Part shown: piece after piece, positions 1-9,246 of the stretch
Layout: the number at the start of each line of letters is the position of its first letter
Numbering within the stretch: the first letter of the stretch is position 1
Assembly (NCBI GenBank): GCA_965215025.1
Contig: CBDCCV010000001.1
Coordinates: 248,001 to 312,000, forward strand
DNA from: CBDCCV01 sp965215025
Lineage (GTDB): Bacteria > Bacteroidota > Rhodothermia > Rhodothermales > Salinibacteraceae
Length of the DNA: 64,000 bases
Direction: 5' to 3'
The notes under the pieces: generated by a model
The model's input: the letters and a program-made list of their open reading frames with translations, nothing else
What the model was told of the DNA's origin: nothing
The model's database searches: none
Program-made: the position numbers and the translations under genes

Positions 1-2
1 CG

Positions 3-221
3 TCCGATGCGCCGGAGCGCCAGCTCGACTACGTCCTCTTGGGCGAGAACATGCTGCCCGAGCTGGTCGAAGGCTCCGTCCGCGTCGCCACGCCGCTTTC
101 GTCCGGGCAGATGCGCCGCGCGAGCGACCACCTGCCCGTCGTCGCAGCCTTCATCGCCGAGGAGCGCGCCGCAGGACGACGGCCGACCGCCGACGACGGA
201 CGGCCGATGGACACGCGCTGA
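3..221 (+). CDS. Endonuclease/exonuclease/phosphatase family protein, C-terminal end (partial)
   Basis: Only the last 72 codons are in the window; the gene begins upstream. The reading frame shows R-QLDYVLL, then SSGQMRRASDHLPVVAAF close to the end. QLDYVL followed by SDHLPV is the classic C-terminal signature of the EEP (DNase I/AP endonuclease-like) fold, in which the Asp and His of SDH are catalytic and metal-binding. The last 20 residues are a charged tail without recognisable structure. Substrate (nucleic acid, phospholipid or phosphoester) cannot be told from this fragment. Confidence 0.75.
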   Translation, partial: SDAPERQLDYVLLGENMLPELVEGSVRVATPLSSGQMRRASDHLPVVAAFIAEERAAGRRPTADDGRPMDTR

Positions 222-298
222 CCTTTGACTCGATCTCCTAAGCAGCGGTCCAGAGCCTACCCCGGCACCGGGGTCCGCGGCCGGCCGTCCCTCAAGCC

Positions 299-1135
299 AT
301 GAACCTCGCCCTCGTCCAGCTCCAGCCCACCGACGACTTCGACCGCTCGCTCCAGCGCGGCCTCGACGCCTTCCGGGAAGCGGCCGACGCCGGGGCCGAC
401 CTCGTTGTCTTCCCCGAACTCGCCTTCACGCCGTTCTACCCGCAGCACCCGGCCGGCCCGGACGCGCTTGACCTCGCCGAGCCGATCCCCGGCCCCACCA
501 CCGAGGCGTTCCAGGAGGCGGCGGCGCGCCACGGCGTGGTGACCGTCATCAACCTCTACGAGCGCGCCGGCGGCACGGCCTATGACACCTCGCCCGTCAT
601 CGACGCCGACGGCGCGCTCCTCGGCAAAACGCGCATGATGCACATCACCGACTACGACGGCTTCCACGAGCAGGGCTACTACGCTGAGGGCGACACGGGC
701 GCGCCCGTCTACGACACCGCCGCCGGGCGCATCGGCGTGGCGATCTGCTACGACCGGCACTTCCCCGAGTACCTGCGTGCTTTGGCCCTCGGCGGCGCCG
801 ACCTCGTGGTGGTGCCGCAAGCGGGGATCGTGGGCGAGTGGCCGGACGGCCTCTTTGAAGCGGAGCTGCGCGTAGGCGCGTTTCAGAACGGCTTCTTCAT
901 GGCGCTCGCCAACCGCGTTGGGAAAGAAGAGCGGCTGGAGTTTGCCGGCGGCTCGTTCGTGGCCGATCCGTTCGGGCAGCTCGTTAAGCAGGCGCCCACG
1001 GGCGAGGAGGCCGTGCTGCACGCCGAGATCGGCCTCGGCCGCTGCGCCGAGGCGCCCGCGCGCAAGCTCTTCCTCAAACACCGCCGCCCGGACGAATACG
1101 AGGGCGGGGCCGTGCGGCTCGCGGGCGGGGCGTAG
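299..1135 (+). CDS. Carbon-nitrogen hydrolase (nitrilase superfamily amidase)
   Basis: The 278-residue protein has the complete nitrilase catalytic triad: Glu40 in VVFPELAF, Lys110 in LLGKTRMMHI and Cys150 in GVAICYDRHFPEYLR. The length is typical of a single-domain family member. Such enzymes hydrolyse non-peptide C-N bonds, and the GKTRMMHI and YAEGDTG stretches resemble beta-ureidopropionase and N-carbamoylputrescine amidase more than true nitrilases. No polyamine or pyrimidine genes lie beside it, so the substrate is open. There is no signal peptide, so it is predicted cytoplasmic. The ATG follows a GC-rich leader with no clear ribosome site. It is followed 80 bases later by a co-directional DsbA-family gene. 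Confidence 0.85.
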   Translation: MNLALVQLQPTDDFDRSLQRGLDAFREAADAGADLVVFPELAFTPFYPQHPAGPDALDLAEPIPGPTTEAFQEAAARHGVVTVINLYERAGGTAYDTSPVIDADGALLGKTRMMHITDYDGFHEQGYYAEGDTGAPVYDTAAGRIGVAICYDRHFPEYLRALALGGADLVVVPQAGIVGEWPDGLFEAELRVGAFQNGFFMALANRVGKEERLEFAGGSFVADPFGQLVKQAPTGEEAVLHAEIGLGRCAEAPARKLFLKHRRPDEYEGGAVRLAGGA

Positions 1136-1215
1136 CCGCAGCGGCGGATTCGCGGCGGGTGGCCAGGGGTTGACCGGAGGCATCTCTCCCTCTTACGACC
1201 TGCCGCCGCTGTGCC

Positions 1216-1893
1216 ATGACCGTCGAGGTGTTCGCCGACATCGCGTGCCCGTTCTGCTACATCGGCGAGCGGCACTTTGAGCAGGCGCTTGCCGAGGCGC
1301 GCGGGGCCGGCGCGGCGGCGCCTGAGGTGCGGTGGCGCTGGCGGCCGTTTCAGCTTCAGCCGGGGCTGCCTGAGGAAGGGATGGACTGGCGCGCCTTCGC
1401 CGAGAAGAAGTTCGGCGGCTGGGAGCGCGCGCAGGCCGCCTTCCGCCACGTGGCCGAGATGGGTGCCGCGGCCGGACTCGAGATGCACCCCGACCGCATC
1501 GCCCGGGCCGTCAACACGGCGAAGGCGCACCGCCTCGTGCTGTGGGCCGCCGAGGAAGGCGACGCGGGCGCGCCGCAGCGCCTGGCCGAGGCGCTCTTTG
1601 CCGCCTACTTCACCAGGGGGCGCGACGTGGGCAGCGTCGAAACGCTGGCGGCGCTCGCCGAAGAGACCGGCCTCGACGCCGCCGGCGCCCGCGCCATGCT
1701 CGCCTCGGAGCGCTTCGCGCCCGAGGTGGAGCGGAGCCAAGAGGAGGCGCGCCGCCTCGGCGTAACGGGCGTGCCGTTCTACGTCTTCCATCCGGGTGGG
1801 GCGGGCGGCGGAGACGCCTACGCGGTAAGCGGTGCGCAGCCCGTCGCCGTCTTCCGCAAGGCGCTTTCTAACCCCACGCCCCATGCCGGCTGA
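1216..1893 (+). CDS. DsbA family oxidoreductase, FrnE-like
   Basis: The 225-residue protein starts MTVEVFADIACPFCYIGE, with the thioredoxin-fold active site Cys11-Pro-Phe-Cys14. The cis-Pro region is GVTGVPFYVF near the C-terminus. A helical insertion rich in Arg and Ala lies between, as in FrnE/2-hydroxychromene-2-carboxylate isomerase-like DsbA proteins. There is no signal peptide, so it should be a cytoplasmic thiol-disulfide oxidoreductase rather than a periplasmic DsbA. Length is normal for FrnE. The neighbouring upstream amidase is on the same strand, and the downstream gene is convergent. The true redox partner cannot be inferred from context. Confidence 0.85.
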   Translation: MTVEVFADIACPFCYIGERHFEQALAEARGAGAAAPEVRWRWRPFQLQPGLPEEGMDWRAFAEKKFGGWERAQAAFRHVAEMGAAAGLEMHPDRIARAVNTAKAHRLVLWAAEEGDAGAPQRLAEALFAAYFTRGRDVGSVETLAALAEETGLDAAGARAMLASERFAPEVERSQEEARRLGVTGVPFYVFHPGGAGGGDAYAVSGAQPVAVFRKALSNPTPHAG

Positions 1894-1979
1894 CTCGGCT
1901 TTGACGCCGGGCTGCCCTACGGCCACCGGCTGGCGCTGTATGAGGACAAAGTCCGTACGGAGCGTGCTGGCAGCTTTTG

Positions 1980-3976
1980 CTAAGAGCCTTCGGTCTGGCG
2001 CTGGAGCCAGGCGCTCGTCGCGGCCATCGCCTCGGAGACCGCCTCCGGCACGTAGTACAGCTCCATCTGGTTGTAGTCGTTGAGCCAGACGGTCTCCGGC
2101 TTGCCCGGGAGCCGCTCGATGAAGGCGCGCGCGCCCTCGGGCACGGCCCCGCTCTCCGAGTGGACGATGTGGACGGGCACCGTGATGCTGTCGGCCGCTG
2201 CGATGGCGTCGAACGTGAGCCACGGCTCCCAGCTCATCACCGCCCAGCGGTTGGCGTAGTGCGGGCCGGCGCCCATCGCGGGGCTGAGGTAGTACGGGAA
2301 CGCGCCGCCGGGGACGTACATCGCCGCCATCGGGTTTAGCTCGCTCACGGCCTGGTTGTAGCGGACCTCGCCCGTGCGCTCGCGCGCCTCGCGCGCCTCG
2401 CGCCCGAGCCGGAGCAGCCCATCGCGGCGCCCGTTCGGCCGGCCGTCATAGAGGCGTAAGTCATGTCCGGAGTGTGGAGCCACGGCGCCACGAGGGCGAG
2501 CCGGCGGATGCGGTCGTCCTGAGCCACCGCGTGGGCCATGTAGCCGGAGCTGGCGCAGACCCCGAGGCCGGAGATGTCACCCGAGACGTTGGGGTGCCCG
2601 GTGAGGAAGGTGACGGCGCTCTGGATGTCCTCGACCTTGCGGCCGGCATCCTCGAACTGACGCGGCTCGCCCGCGCTCTCGCCCCAGCCCCGGAAGTCGA
2701 ACGTGAGCGTCACGAACCCGTCTTTGGCGAGGAGCGAAGCGTACGCGTCAGGCATCTGCTCTTTCACGCTCGTCCACGAACCCGTCACGACGACGGCGGG
2801 GTACCGGCGCGACTCGTCGAAGCCCGGCGGGAGGAAGAGGTGGCCGACCAGCTCGTCGCCCGCGCTCTCGAAGCGGACCTCGCGCATGGTGACGCCGCTC
2901 TCGGGACGCGCGCCGGCCTCGTGAACCGAGTAGTGGAGCGGCGGGGCGCCGGGGAATCCGTTGGCGAGGATCTGCGGGTTGAAGTACTCGGCGAAAGTCT
3001 CCAGCTTGCCGCCCTCGCCAAAGGCGAAGACGCCGACATAGCTGTTGTTGTACTCGCTCCCCGGCTCGACAGTGATTTGGCCGTCGTACTTGGCGAGGAC
3101 GACATTCGGATCGGCCGTGGCGAAGACCTCGTGGGGGTAGCGCTGGCTCGCAAAGCCCGCCACGGGGCCGTACTGCTCGCGGAGCGCGTCCATGCCCTCG
3201 ACGCGCTCAGGAAAGCCTTCCGGCGCCAGCGGCATGACCTGCTTGCCGCCTTCGGCGAACGCGCTGAGGTACGCCTCGATGTCGCCGCGGCTGAGGTCGT
3301 CGAGCATGGCCGAGACGGTCTCGGTGTGCCGGCTTTCGAAGGCAGTGAGGTCCTCAGCCGTATAGCCCTGCCCGGCCTGCACACGCTCGGCGGCAAGGGC
3401 CGGGAGGTCGGTGTCGCCGGTCTGGTCATAGAGGCTCAGCCGCGTCCGGGCGATCTTCCATTGACCATCCTCTTTTACGAACTCGGAGTCATAGCCGGCG
3501 AAGACCGTCCAGTCTCGGCCCTCCAGGACGTGCGTGGCGAGGGCGTCGTAGGTGGCCGTCGCGCGGGCCGGCGCGCCCTCCTCCGTCATGTGAGGGACGG
3601 CCCAGACGGCGAGGTTGTGGGGGTTGTGGACCGTCCGCTCGAAGCCGGGCAGCATCTGCTGCCAGCCTTCCACGATTTCCTTCGGCGACTGCGTAGCCGG
3701 CTCGGCGCCGAGGGCCGAGTAGTCCATCTGCACCGAGTCGGCGAAAAACGAGGCCACGCGGTCCCACTCGCGCGCGTCGACGGCGGCGAAGAGGCCGTTG
3801 ATGACTTCGCGGATGGTGGCCTCGTCTGCCGACGTGTCGGCGGCAGATGATCCTTCGGTAGGTGGTTCCTCAGCAGCTGAGACATCAGTAGAGGCGTCTT
3901 GCGCGTCTGAGGCGGCGCAGGCGCCGAGGAGGGGCAGCGTGGCGGAGAGGAGAACCCAAAAGAGGAGGTGGTTCAT
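1980..3976 (-). pseudogene. Lipoprotein with two NTF2-like domains fused to an alpha/beta hydrolase, single-base frameshift
   Basis: The protein begins with a signal peptide and lipobox (LLGAC). Residues ~45-170 and ~200-330 look like two SnoaL/NTF2-like domains. From ~345 it is a YcjY-like alpha/beta hydrolase (FLPPGFDESRRYPAVVV, DFRGWGESAGEP). The expected nucleophile elbow is GLGVCASSGYMAHA. The frame breaks at about 2455-2470: the upstream frame runs into unrelated residues after WLHTPDMT. The rest of the hydrolase (RLYDGRPNG, YNQAVSELNPMAAMYVPGG, VPVHIVHSESGAVP, then WLNDYNQMELYYVPEAV) continues one base out of phase to the stop at 1980. One deleted base explains this. It may be a real pseudogene or a sequencing error, because the remaining coding sequence looks undecayed. 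The family sometimes lacks the usual catalytic His, and here the position reads N-Q. Confidence 0.75.
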
Positions 3977-4107
3977 GGCTCGGGGCGGTAGCGTGAGGGG
4001 GCGGGGGGATGCTCACGTTACTCTACCACCCCGCGCGGCGGCGGGGTTTGCCAAATCTTGCGCTTTTCTTGGACAATCTTGCGCATCCCGCTCCCACACC
4101 TCCTGAT

Positions 4108-5001
4108 CTACCGGCGGCTCTCTTTCAGAAGCCGGCTCGGCGTGACCCCAAACTGCCGCTTGAACGCGCGCGTGAGGTGGCTCGGGTCTGAGAACCCCAG
4201 CGCGGCGGCGACCTCGCCCACGCGCTGCCGCCCGGCCAGGAGCAGTTCGCGCGCCCGCTCCGCCCGGCGCTGCATGAAGTATCGGTACGGCGGCACGCCC
4301 ACCGACGCCTTGAACGCCCTGGCGAAGTGGTGCGGCGAGAGCGCCGCCACCGAAGCCATGTCCTCCAGCGTCACGTCGGCGGCCAGGTGCGCCTCGACGT
4401 ATTCGCGCACGCGCCGGAGCTGCGCCGTGGAAAGGCCGCCGGGGCCGTTCGTTTCCGTCGGTGCCTCGGCGGCGTAGCGCCGGGCCAGGTGCGCGCTCAC
4501 GGCCACGGCGAGCGTCTGCGCGAAGGCTGGGCCGTTCGGCCCGCCGGCGGCGGCCTCTTCCGCCAAGGCGCGCACGAGGTGCGCCAGCACGGGGTCGCCG
4601 AAGTAGCCGCTCGTCGGGATCTCCAGGTCATCGGCGCCAGAGAGCCGGGCGGCGAAGTCGGGGCGGATCGTGAGGCCGGCGTAGCGGATCGCCCCCTCGA
4701 CGCGCCACGAGAACGGCCGGCCCGCCCCGCTCACCCACACTTGGCCGATGCGGGGCCGGATGGGGTGCGGCGAGGCGCCTTCGCCAAACTCCATCACGGA
4801 GGCCTCGTCGCCGAGGTGGACGGCGACGTAGTGATCCGCCGTAGCGAGGGCGGTGACGTCCCAGTCGTCGTTCGCGCCGACCTCAACGGCGAGGCCGTCC
4901 CAGCCGAGGCCGCGGCTCGTCGTCTCGATCCGCGCGCCTGAGAGCGCCTTCACGTCGTGCCCGGAGCGGGCATCTCGGAGTTCGATAAGGCTCTCGCTCA
5001 T
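4108..5001 (-). CDS. AraC family transcriptional regulator
   Basis: The 297-residue protein has a cupin-like N-terminal sensing half and a C-terminal AraC DNA-binding half. The latter holds two helix-turn-helix motifs: VTLEDMASVAALSPHHFARAFK and a second one containing GFSDPSHLTRAFKRQFGVTPS. I chose the ATG at 5001 (MSESLIELRDARS). The frame stays open upstream, but those codons come from the neighbouring insertion sequence. The IS982-like element starts only about 60 bases upstream, so the native promoter has probably been separated from the gene. Before the insertion this gene stood divergent from ltrA (6086), and the shared intergenic region was about 125 bases. Ligand unknown. Confidence 0.88.
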   Translation of the reverse strand: MSESLIELRDARSGHDVKALSGARIETTSRGLGWDGLAVEVGANDDWDVTALATADHYVAVHLGDEASVMEFGEGASPHPIRPRIGQVWVSGAGRPFSWRVEGAIRYAGLTIRPDFAARLSGADDLEIPTSGYFGDPVLAHLVRALAEEAAAGGPNGPAFAQTLAVAVSAHLARRYAAEAPTETNGPGGLSTAQLRRVREYVEAHLAADVTLEDMASVAALSPHHFARAFKASVGVPPYRYFMQRRAERARELLLAGRQRVGEVAAALGFSDPSHLTRAFKRQFGVTPSRLLKESRR

Positions 5002-5060
5002 GGCACGTGCGCTTGCTGCTTCGGGGCGCCGCTTGCGCCAACCACACCGTTTGGCTACTA

Positions 5061-6018
5061 ACCCAAGTTGTGACCTATGCGAGCGTAGCGGCCATAGTTG
5101 AAAATGGCGATGTCCAGGCGCCATGTTGAGCCGGTAAACCGCCAAGTTTGCCCACCTCAACGCCGCTGCCATGGACACCGCCATCACTGCAATCTACTGC
5201 CTCACCGACGACTTTCTCAAAGCCCTCGGCCACCGCGAAGACGCCCAAAGCACCATGTCCGATGCCGAGGTCATCACCACCGCCCTCGTGGCTGCGCGCT
5301 ACTTCGGCGGCAACTTCGAGTCCGCGCGCGAGCACCTCTGCAGGCCTGACCTCATTCCCAGAATGCTCTCTCGCAGTCAGTTCAACCGGCGCCTGCACCG
5401 GCTTACCGCCCTGGTCGTGCGCCTCTTCGAGGTCCTGGGCCGGTGCTGGAAAGGTCAGTCTCCAGGCAACGACTTCCTGATTGACTCCTTCCCCGTAGCC
5501 TGCTGCGACGACATCCGCATTCGGCGCTCGCGCCTTTATCCGCTGGAAGAGACCGGCGGCGCTTTTCGAGGCTACACCGCCTCGAAACGGCGTTTTTTCT
5601 ACGGCGTGAAGGCTCATCTTCTGACGACTTCCGAGGGGCGTCCGGTGGAACTGGTGCTCACGCCCGGCTCGCACAGCGACGTGCGCGCGCTTGACTACTT
5701 CAGCTACGACCTGCCCGAAGGCGCGACCATCTACAGTGACAAAGCTTACAACGACTACTTCGTTGAGGACGAACTCGCTGCCGGCCAGGGCGTGACCCTC
5801 TCGCCGATGCGGCGCAAGAACTCGAAGCGGCCCGTGGAGCAGTTCGTCGCCTTCGTGCAGCACTACACCCGCAAGGCAATCGAGACCGCCGGTAGTCTCA
5901 TCGAACGGCTCTTGCCGAAGTCGATCCATGCTGTCACCGCGCGCGGGTTCGAGTTGAAGGTGGTCTTGTTCGTGTTGGCCTGCAGCATCACCACTGGCCT
6001 GTAGGTCACAACTTGGGT
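5061..6018 (+). mobile_element. IS982-like insertion sequence, copy 1 (complete)
   Basis: The element is bounded by perfect 16-bp terminal inverted repeats (acccaagttgtgacct at the left, its reverse complement at the right). It carries one full-length transposase gene. The sequence tacta flanks both sides (5056-5060 and 6019-6023), consistent with a target-site duplication; if the true duplication is cta, the element is two bases longer on the right. A second copy at 52818-53775 on the other strand encodes an identical protein, so transposition was recent. It landed in the short region between the divergent araC and ltrA genes. A family name would need a database comparison. Confidence 0.9.
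5171..6004 (+). CDS. IS982-like (DDE) transposase
   Basis: The 277-residue protein has the DDE-type catalytic layout: Asp in FLIDSFPV, Asp in IYSDKAYNDYFVED, and Glu in ETAGSLIERLLPKSIHAV. The segments MSDAEVITTALVAARYFGG, SRSQFNRRLH and YFYGVKAH-like FFYGVKAHLL match my recollection of IS982-type transposases in Bacteroidota; an IS5-related assignment is the alternative. The ATG at 5171 lies about 110 bases inside the left end and the stop is 14 bases from the right end. No frameshift or stop interrupts it, so the element appears able to move. Confidence 0.88.
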   Translation: MDTAITAIYCLTDDFLKALGHREDAQSTMSDAEVITTALVAARYFGGNFESAREHLCRPDLIPRMLSRSQFNRRLHRLTALVVRLFEVLGRCWKGQSPGNDFLIDSFPVACCDDIRIRRSRLYPLEETGGAFRGYTASKRRFFYGVKAHLLTTSEGRPVELVLTPGSHSDVRALDYFSYDLPEGATIYSDKAYNDYFVEDELAAGQGVTLSPMRRKNSKRPVEQFVAFVQHYTRKAIETAGSLIERLLPKSIHAVTARGFELKVVLFVLACSITTGL

Positions 6019-6085
6019 TACTATCCTGGGCGAGGGCGCTTCACCTGGCCTTCAACTCCCCTTCAGCCCACCCGTTTCTCTGACT

Positions 6086-6307
6086 ATGGAAGATGGCTCT
6101 GCTGCAGGTGCGCGTCGCGGCGCAGCGCTTTCAGGCGCCCTGCCGGAGGCGCGCTGGGTGAAGCCGCCGCGCTTCCGCCAGGACAGCGGGGCGCACCGGC
6201 AGGCCACCTGGCTCGAACTCTTCTTCGACCTCGTCTTCGTCGTCGCCATCGCCGGGCTGGCCGGCCTCCTGCGCGAGGACCTCAGCCTGAAGGGCCTGGC
6301 CTATGTA
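6086..6307 (+). pseudogene. Low-temperature-requirement protein A (LtrA) family, 5' fragment
   Basis: The fragment encodes MEDGSAAGARRG through WLELFFDLVFVVAIAGLAG and stops being LtrA at the insertion point after KGLAYV. The motif RQATWLELFFDLVFVVA is the characteristic first transmembrane segment of LtrA proteins. The rest of the gene resumes at 7430 beyond an IS630-type element. The start ATG at 6086 lies only 66 bases from the right end of the upstream IS982-like element, so the gene has lost both its promoter context and its continuity. Confidence 0.8.
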
Positions 6308-7422
6308 GGACGACGAAAGAACGTTAACGGAGACCGGCCATCTTGAGCGCCGCTGCTGGCGTAAGCTCGTCGAAGAACTGCCGGCAGGCTTCCCGAAGCG
6401 CGCCGAGGCTGCGTTCGAGGTTGGCCGCGACGGTGTTCTTAAGTTCGCGCCAGAGGTCCTCCACCGGGTTGTCCTCAGGCGAGCGCTTGGGCAAGAGCAC
6501 CGTCTCGATGCGCTCGTGCCGGGCAACCATCTTCTCGACAGCCTGCGAGGTGTGCCACCGCGCGCGCTCCCACACCAGCAAGGTAGTGCCCTCGACCTCT
6601 GCGAGCACTTGCTCCAAGAAGGCCTTTGTGTACTCGGACTTGCCCTTCGGGTACGCCTCGGTGATCGTCTCTGCGGTTGCGATATCGAGCGCGCCCTAGA
6701 GACAGAGCTTGTCGTTGGACTCCGGCACGTCCACGCTCCACTGCTCGCCTCTGGGCATCCACATCCGCCTGAGCGGCGGGAAGCGCTTAAGCTCCGTCTC
6801 GTCCTCGAAGAGAATGCTCGTCTGTGCGCCAGCCGTGGCAACGGCTTCCACGAGCGCGCGCGCATGCTCGGCGTAATCCGGATCCGGCGGCAGCTCGCGG
6901 CGCGGACGCTTCCAACTGAACTGGAGTCGGCGCAAGGCGCGCCGCACGGTCTCGGGATGGACCTCGACGCCGAGTTCCTCTTCGAGGTGGCGCGCCAGGC
7001 GCGGCGCCGTCCAGCGCGTGGCGTTGTAGCCCTCTTCGGTTGGCGGCTCTTCGATGACGCGCTCAATCTCGTCTTGGGCCTCTTCATCGAGCTTCGGCGG
7101 TCGGCCCTCGCGCTCCTGGTCGCAAAGGCTCAGAGGGCCGCCCTCGTCGAAGCGATCCATCCACTTGTAGACGGTCACGTCGGATGTGTCTTGGATCTCG
7201 GCGATCTCCTGTGCAGCGAAGGCTCTGGCCGAGAGCAGGACCATCTGCGCGCGCATCGCCACGCGACCGATCTCTTCGCGCGTCATACGCTTGAGTTCTT
7301 CCTGCTCCTCCTGGTCTGGCGAACGAACCGTGCGGTGCGACATGGCGGTCGGGCTGTCTATCGTTGCAGGACCTACGCCCTGAGCCACACCCATCGCCAT
7401 CGTTAGCGTTCTTCTGTTGTCC
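6308..7422 (-). mobile_element. IS630-type insertion sequence inside ltrA (inactive)
   Basis: The element is about 1115 bp with imperfect inverted ends: ggacgacgaaagaacgttaa at the left, and the reverse complement of the right end reads ggacaacagaagaacgctaa. It is flanked by the dinucleotide TA (6306-6307 and 7423-7424), the standard duplication made by IS630/Tc1-mariner elements. Its transposase gene, on the minus strand, is broken by an amber codon. It splits ltrA at codon 74. Confidence 0.85.
6324..7343 (-). pseudogene. IS630 family transposase with internal amber stop
   Basis: Read on the minus strand from MSHRTVRSPDQEE, the protein has an N-terminal helix-turn-helix (EIAEIQDTSDVTVYKWMDRF) and a DDE domain. 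The domain shows FEDETELKR (first Asp), then LLVWERARWHTS (usually VWDNARxH, here Asp to Glu and Asn to Arg) and SPEDNPVEDLWRELK with the final Glu/Asp region. A TAG codon at 6696-6698 interrupts the frame between ESNDKLCL and GALDIATAETITEAYP, where family members normally have Tyr; a single base change from TAT or TAC explains it. A second start at 7400 is possible. The changed DDE-box residues also suggest that it is no longer functional. Confidence 0.82.
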
Positions 7423-7429
7423 TACTTAG

Positions 7430-8491
7430 CTCGCCTTCCTCTTTTTGCCCACGTGGTGGCTCTGGACGGACTTCAGCTACTACGGCGACCTCTTCGACAC
7501 GGACGACGTCGTGTACCGGCTGGCGCTCTTTGCCGCCATGTTCGGCGTGGTGGCCATCAGCCGCGTGGCGCCGCGCGTGGCAGAGGGCGAGGCGGCGTGG
7601 GGCGCGCTGGTGTTTGCGGGGATGTACGCCGTGCTCACGGCGCTCTACGCCCGCGCCTACAAGCCGAACCCTCGGTTGCGCCCGCTCACGCGGCGGTACG
7701 TCGTGGCGATGGCCGTGGCGGCGGCGCTCTACGGCGTCAGCTTTTTCGCCGAGCCGCCGTGGCGGTACGCCCTCTGGGGCGCGGCCGTCTTCGTACCGAT
7801 GGCGAACTCGCCCCTCGCGTATTACCAGCTTCCGGACCTGCTGAGCCAGCTCTCGCACATGCCCGAGCGCTCCGGCCTCTTCATGATCATCGCGCTGGGC
7901 GAATCGGTCGTGGCTGTGACCGAGGGGATTGCCGAGGTGCCGTGGACGCCGCGCGTCGTGGGCGTGAGCGTGACCGGCTTCGCGCTTGGGGCGGCGCTGC
8001 GGTGGACGTACTTCATCCGCGACGACTCCTCGGCGCTGAGCACGGCGCTCGAAGGGGGCTGCCGGGCGCTCGTGCGCTCGCACGTCTACGGATACGCGCA
8101 CTACTTCGCCTACGCCGGGGTGGTGGCGGCGAGCGTGGGGGTGGAAGAGGCGATCCTGGCCGTGGGCGAGGGGCACCACCTGGAGGCGGCGGGGCGGTGG
8201 GCGCTCGGCGGCGGCACGGCCGTGGCGCTCTCAGGGATGGCCGTTATCCACCGCGCGGCGGCGATGCCGCTCCCGGCGCGCGCCTTCGCCGTTAGGCTCG
8301 GCGGCGCCGGCCTGCTTGTGGCGCTCGTGGTCCTGCCGCTGGGTCTGCCGGCTGCCGGGCTGCTCCTCGCCGTGAGCGGCCTCGTGCTCGCGCTGGCCGT
8401 TTTCGAGACGTCTGTGCTCCCGCACCCGGACGCGCTGCCGGACGAGGCCGCCGCCGCCGAGCGTGCAGAGGGGACCGACGGCCAGGCCTGA
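7430..8491 (+). pseudogene. Low-temperature-requirement protein A (LtrA) family, 3' fragment
   Basis: Downstream of the IS630 element the coding sequence resumes as LAFLFLPTWWLWTDFSYYGDLF, typical of the second segment of LtrA. It continues through about ten hydrophobic helices to an Ala/Glu-rich tail, with the family motif HMPERSGLFMIIALGESV in the middle. The function of LtrA proteins is not well defined; they are polytopic inner-membrane proteins first linked to growth at low temperature in Listeria. Simply removing the IS and one TA copy does not restore the frame (one base appears to be missing, and a TAG stands at 7427). The gene therefore also carries a small indel at or near the insertion point. 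It is probably not translated unless from the internal TTG at 7445. Confidence 0.78.
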
Positions 8492-8526
8492 AACGCAGGG
8501 CGGCAGCGCGCGCTGGGCGCGATCCG

Positions 8527-9015
8527 CTACGCCAGCGCCACGTAGAGCCAGCGCAGGAGCCACGCGATAACGGCAAGCGCGCCGAGGATGAGCATCAGCA
8601 GGGCCACGGCGATGCCGGCAGCAATCGTGCGGCTCGCGCGGGCCGTCTCCCGCGGATCGTCGAGGTAGCTTTCCAGAAGGTCCACGTTGCGCTCGTTGGC
8701 CTTGAACGCGGCGTCGAAGAGGTCGCCGAGGACGGGCACGGCGCCTACGACCGTTTCGATGAGCACGTTGAGCACCATCCGAAAGAACACCGCCTTCGAG
8801 ACGCCGATGCGCACGGCTTCCACGAGCACATAGCTCGACAGGAGCGCCCCGAGCGCGTCGCCGACGCCGGGGACGAGGCCGATGACGGCGTCCACGCCCA
8901 CGCGCCGGCCGATGAGCGGGAGCGGGATCGAGTCGTCCAGGAACCAGGCGTAGCGGCGCAGGCGCCGGCGGGCTTCGTCGTTGGCGTGCTTGGGCGAAGC
9001 GGGGCGGCGGGCCAT
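8527..9015 (-). CDS. DUF4112 domain membrane protein
   Basis: The 162-residue protein carries the DUF4112 hallmark: LDDSIPLPLIGRRVGVDAVIG followed by LVPGVGDALGALLSSYVLVEA, and then VGAVPVLGDLFDAAFKANERN. Two hydrophobic segments flank these glycine-rich motifs and a third lies at the C-terminus (VALLMLILGALAVIAWLL). It is predicted to be an inner-membrane protein; the family has no established role. I chose the ATG at 9015 (MARRPASPKHAND), since the ATG five codons further upstream adds nothing conserved. It is convergent with ltrA and divergent from the barrel gene at 9247. Confidence 0.82.
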   Translation of the reverse strand: MARRPASPKHANDEARRRLRRYAWFLDDSIPLPLIGRRVGVDAVIGLVPGVGDALGALLSSYVLVEAVRIGVSKAVFFRMVLNVLIETVVGAVPVLGDLFDAAFKANERNVDLLESYLDDPRETARASRTIAAGIAVALLMLILGALAVIAWLLRWLYVALA

Positions 9016-9246
9016 ACGCGCGGGAAGCAAGAGCGGAAAGAAAACGGCTCTGGCCCTACGGTAACGATCCGGCGGCAGAAGTGAAAGGCCGAGCGGCAGT
9101 TATTCGCGGTCCCGCATCGGCCTGGTTTTTCTGTCGTGCAACACGCATTCGCGGCGGACGAATTTTTGCCTTTCGCGTTTTCGTCCGCGTTCGTTCCTTG
9201 CGCTGTGTCCCTTCTTTCGAACCTTACCTTTGCGGAGGTGCCCGCC

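Noticed and set aside
883..2223. Long open frame on the minus strand opposite the amidase and FrnE genes
   Set aside because: It is antisense to two genes with complete catalytic motifs and its translation is Arg/Ala-rich without domains, as expected for the high-GC shadow frame.
9191..9240. taccTTTG (9229-9236) as a Bacteroidetes -7 promoter box for the barrel gene
   Set aside because: The -7 box matches TAnnTTTG exactly, but the nearest ttg is 24 bases upstream instead of 19-20, and the box lies too close to the start codon for a normal leader.
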